DNA of 64,000 nt from the NCBI GenBank assembly GCA_029216955.1, contig JANAVB010009599.1, positions 4,504,572 through 4,568,571 on the forward strand, read 5' to 3'. This stretch comes from Iris pallida. Lineage: Eukaryota > Streptophyta > Magnoliopsida > Asparagales > Iridaceae. This document shows positions 63,570 to 64,000 of this stretch, piece by piece (the stretch's first letter is position 1; each line of letters starts with the position of its first letter). The position numbers and the translations under genes were made by a program. The notes below the pieces were generated by a model that was not told where the DNA came from, did no database searches, and saw nothing but the letters and a program-made list of their open reading frames with translations.

Positions 63570-64000
63570 TGTTACTCCTATTTTCCTTTGTACATAGTTT
63601 CAGTATACGTATACGAATTTCTGACATTTTTTAGGTGGACCGTAATTAGACTTGTCTTGCTTAGCCTAGTCGTGGTTTAATCTTGACTTAGTTTATTTTA
63701 ATTTGGTTCGGTTCAATTTGACTTGGCTTGGCTTAGTTTGTTTTGGTTTGAGATGGAGAGATTTTGTATAAAAACAACTCCTTCTCTCTCCTCCATTATT
63801 TACATTTACTTCTTCATCTTCTTCATTTACTCCTCCCACCTACCAAGTCCTAGGCAAGTGCAACTTGCTTCATGCTAGATCTCAAGTTTTATTGCTCCAT
63901 TCTCTTAATTACTTGATTCTAAGCCTCTTTAAAACTTGACATTTTTGGATTTGACAAGTTAGAGATCATCTTCGAGTTGCACAAGATCGTCAGCGCCATT
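63569..64000. other. Unassigned tail with candidate promoter
   Basis: TTGGTTTGACTTGG-like degenerate words at 63660-63750, then TATAAAAAC (63767-63775), a CT-rich stretch (63777-63840), and GCAAGTGCAACTTGC at about 63853-63867. It looks like a plant core promoter with pyrimidine patch reading rightwards. I cannot tell whether it belongs to another LTR or to a host gene outside the window. No start codon context is convincing. Confidence 0.35.

Overview
This is plant nuclear DNA made almost entirely of nested Ty3/gypsy LTR retrotransposons. I see no host protein gene, tRNA, rRNA or CRISPR array. The plant assignment rests on a pol that ends in a chromodomain (Tekay/Del-like chromovirus), very long AT-rich LTRs, telo-boxes beside TATA boxes, and primer sites matching a plant-type tRNA-Ile. 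I cannot name the species.

Layout. Positions 1-18179 and 21814-39998 are two nearly identical copies of one block. The first copy ends at a 13-base N gap (18180-18192). The second runs on into intact flanking structure. From 18193 the order is: (C) a minus-strand LTR piece, 18193-20393, lying in the 3' LTR of element A. (A) A complete minus-strand element, 20394-31103, with about 7 kb of internal DNA and no recognisable gene but with its own primer site and polypurine tract. (D) A minus-strand LTR fragment, 31104-33985, resuming at 63289. (B) A plus-strand element, 33986-63288, inserted in D with matching TTTAG target duplications; it has decayed gag, protease and RT/RNase H. (T) A plus-strand Tekay-like element, 39114-56307, inserted in B between protease and RT (GAAGC/GAAAC duplications); it has about 3.9 kb LTRs and a full but stop-ridden gag-pol. 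(G) A 4.2 kb solo LTR, 51285-55456, inside T's 3' LTR (CTAAT/CTCAT). (E and F) Minus-strand LTRs of two different families, 57535-60136 and 60216-62056, fused by an apparent deletion that removed the rest of B's pol and the start of its 3' LTR.

Relations. A, B and T share a primer site for tRNA-Ile. A and T share nearly the same polypurine tract, and all share a CpG-rich LTR end. A therefore looks like a non-autonomous relative that could have used proteins from coding elements. The most notable features are: a 95-bp GT...AG insert lying exactly between integrase and chromodomain in T and restoring the frame if spliced; the tRNA-Ile primer sites; a dense W-box cluster in T's LTR; and a palindrome-rich repeat field in A.

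Most longer open frames in the window are low-complexity artefacts (AT, CA and TG microsatellites, and proline/arginine-rich LTR leaders). The real coding remnants are B gag/PR/RT and T gag/PR/RT/RNase H/integrase/chromodomain, and all are pseudogenes.
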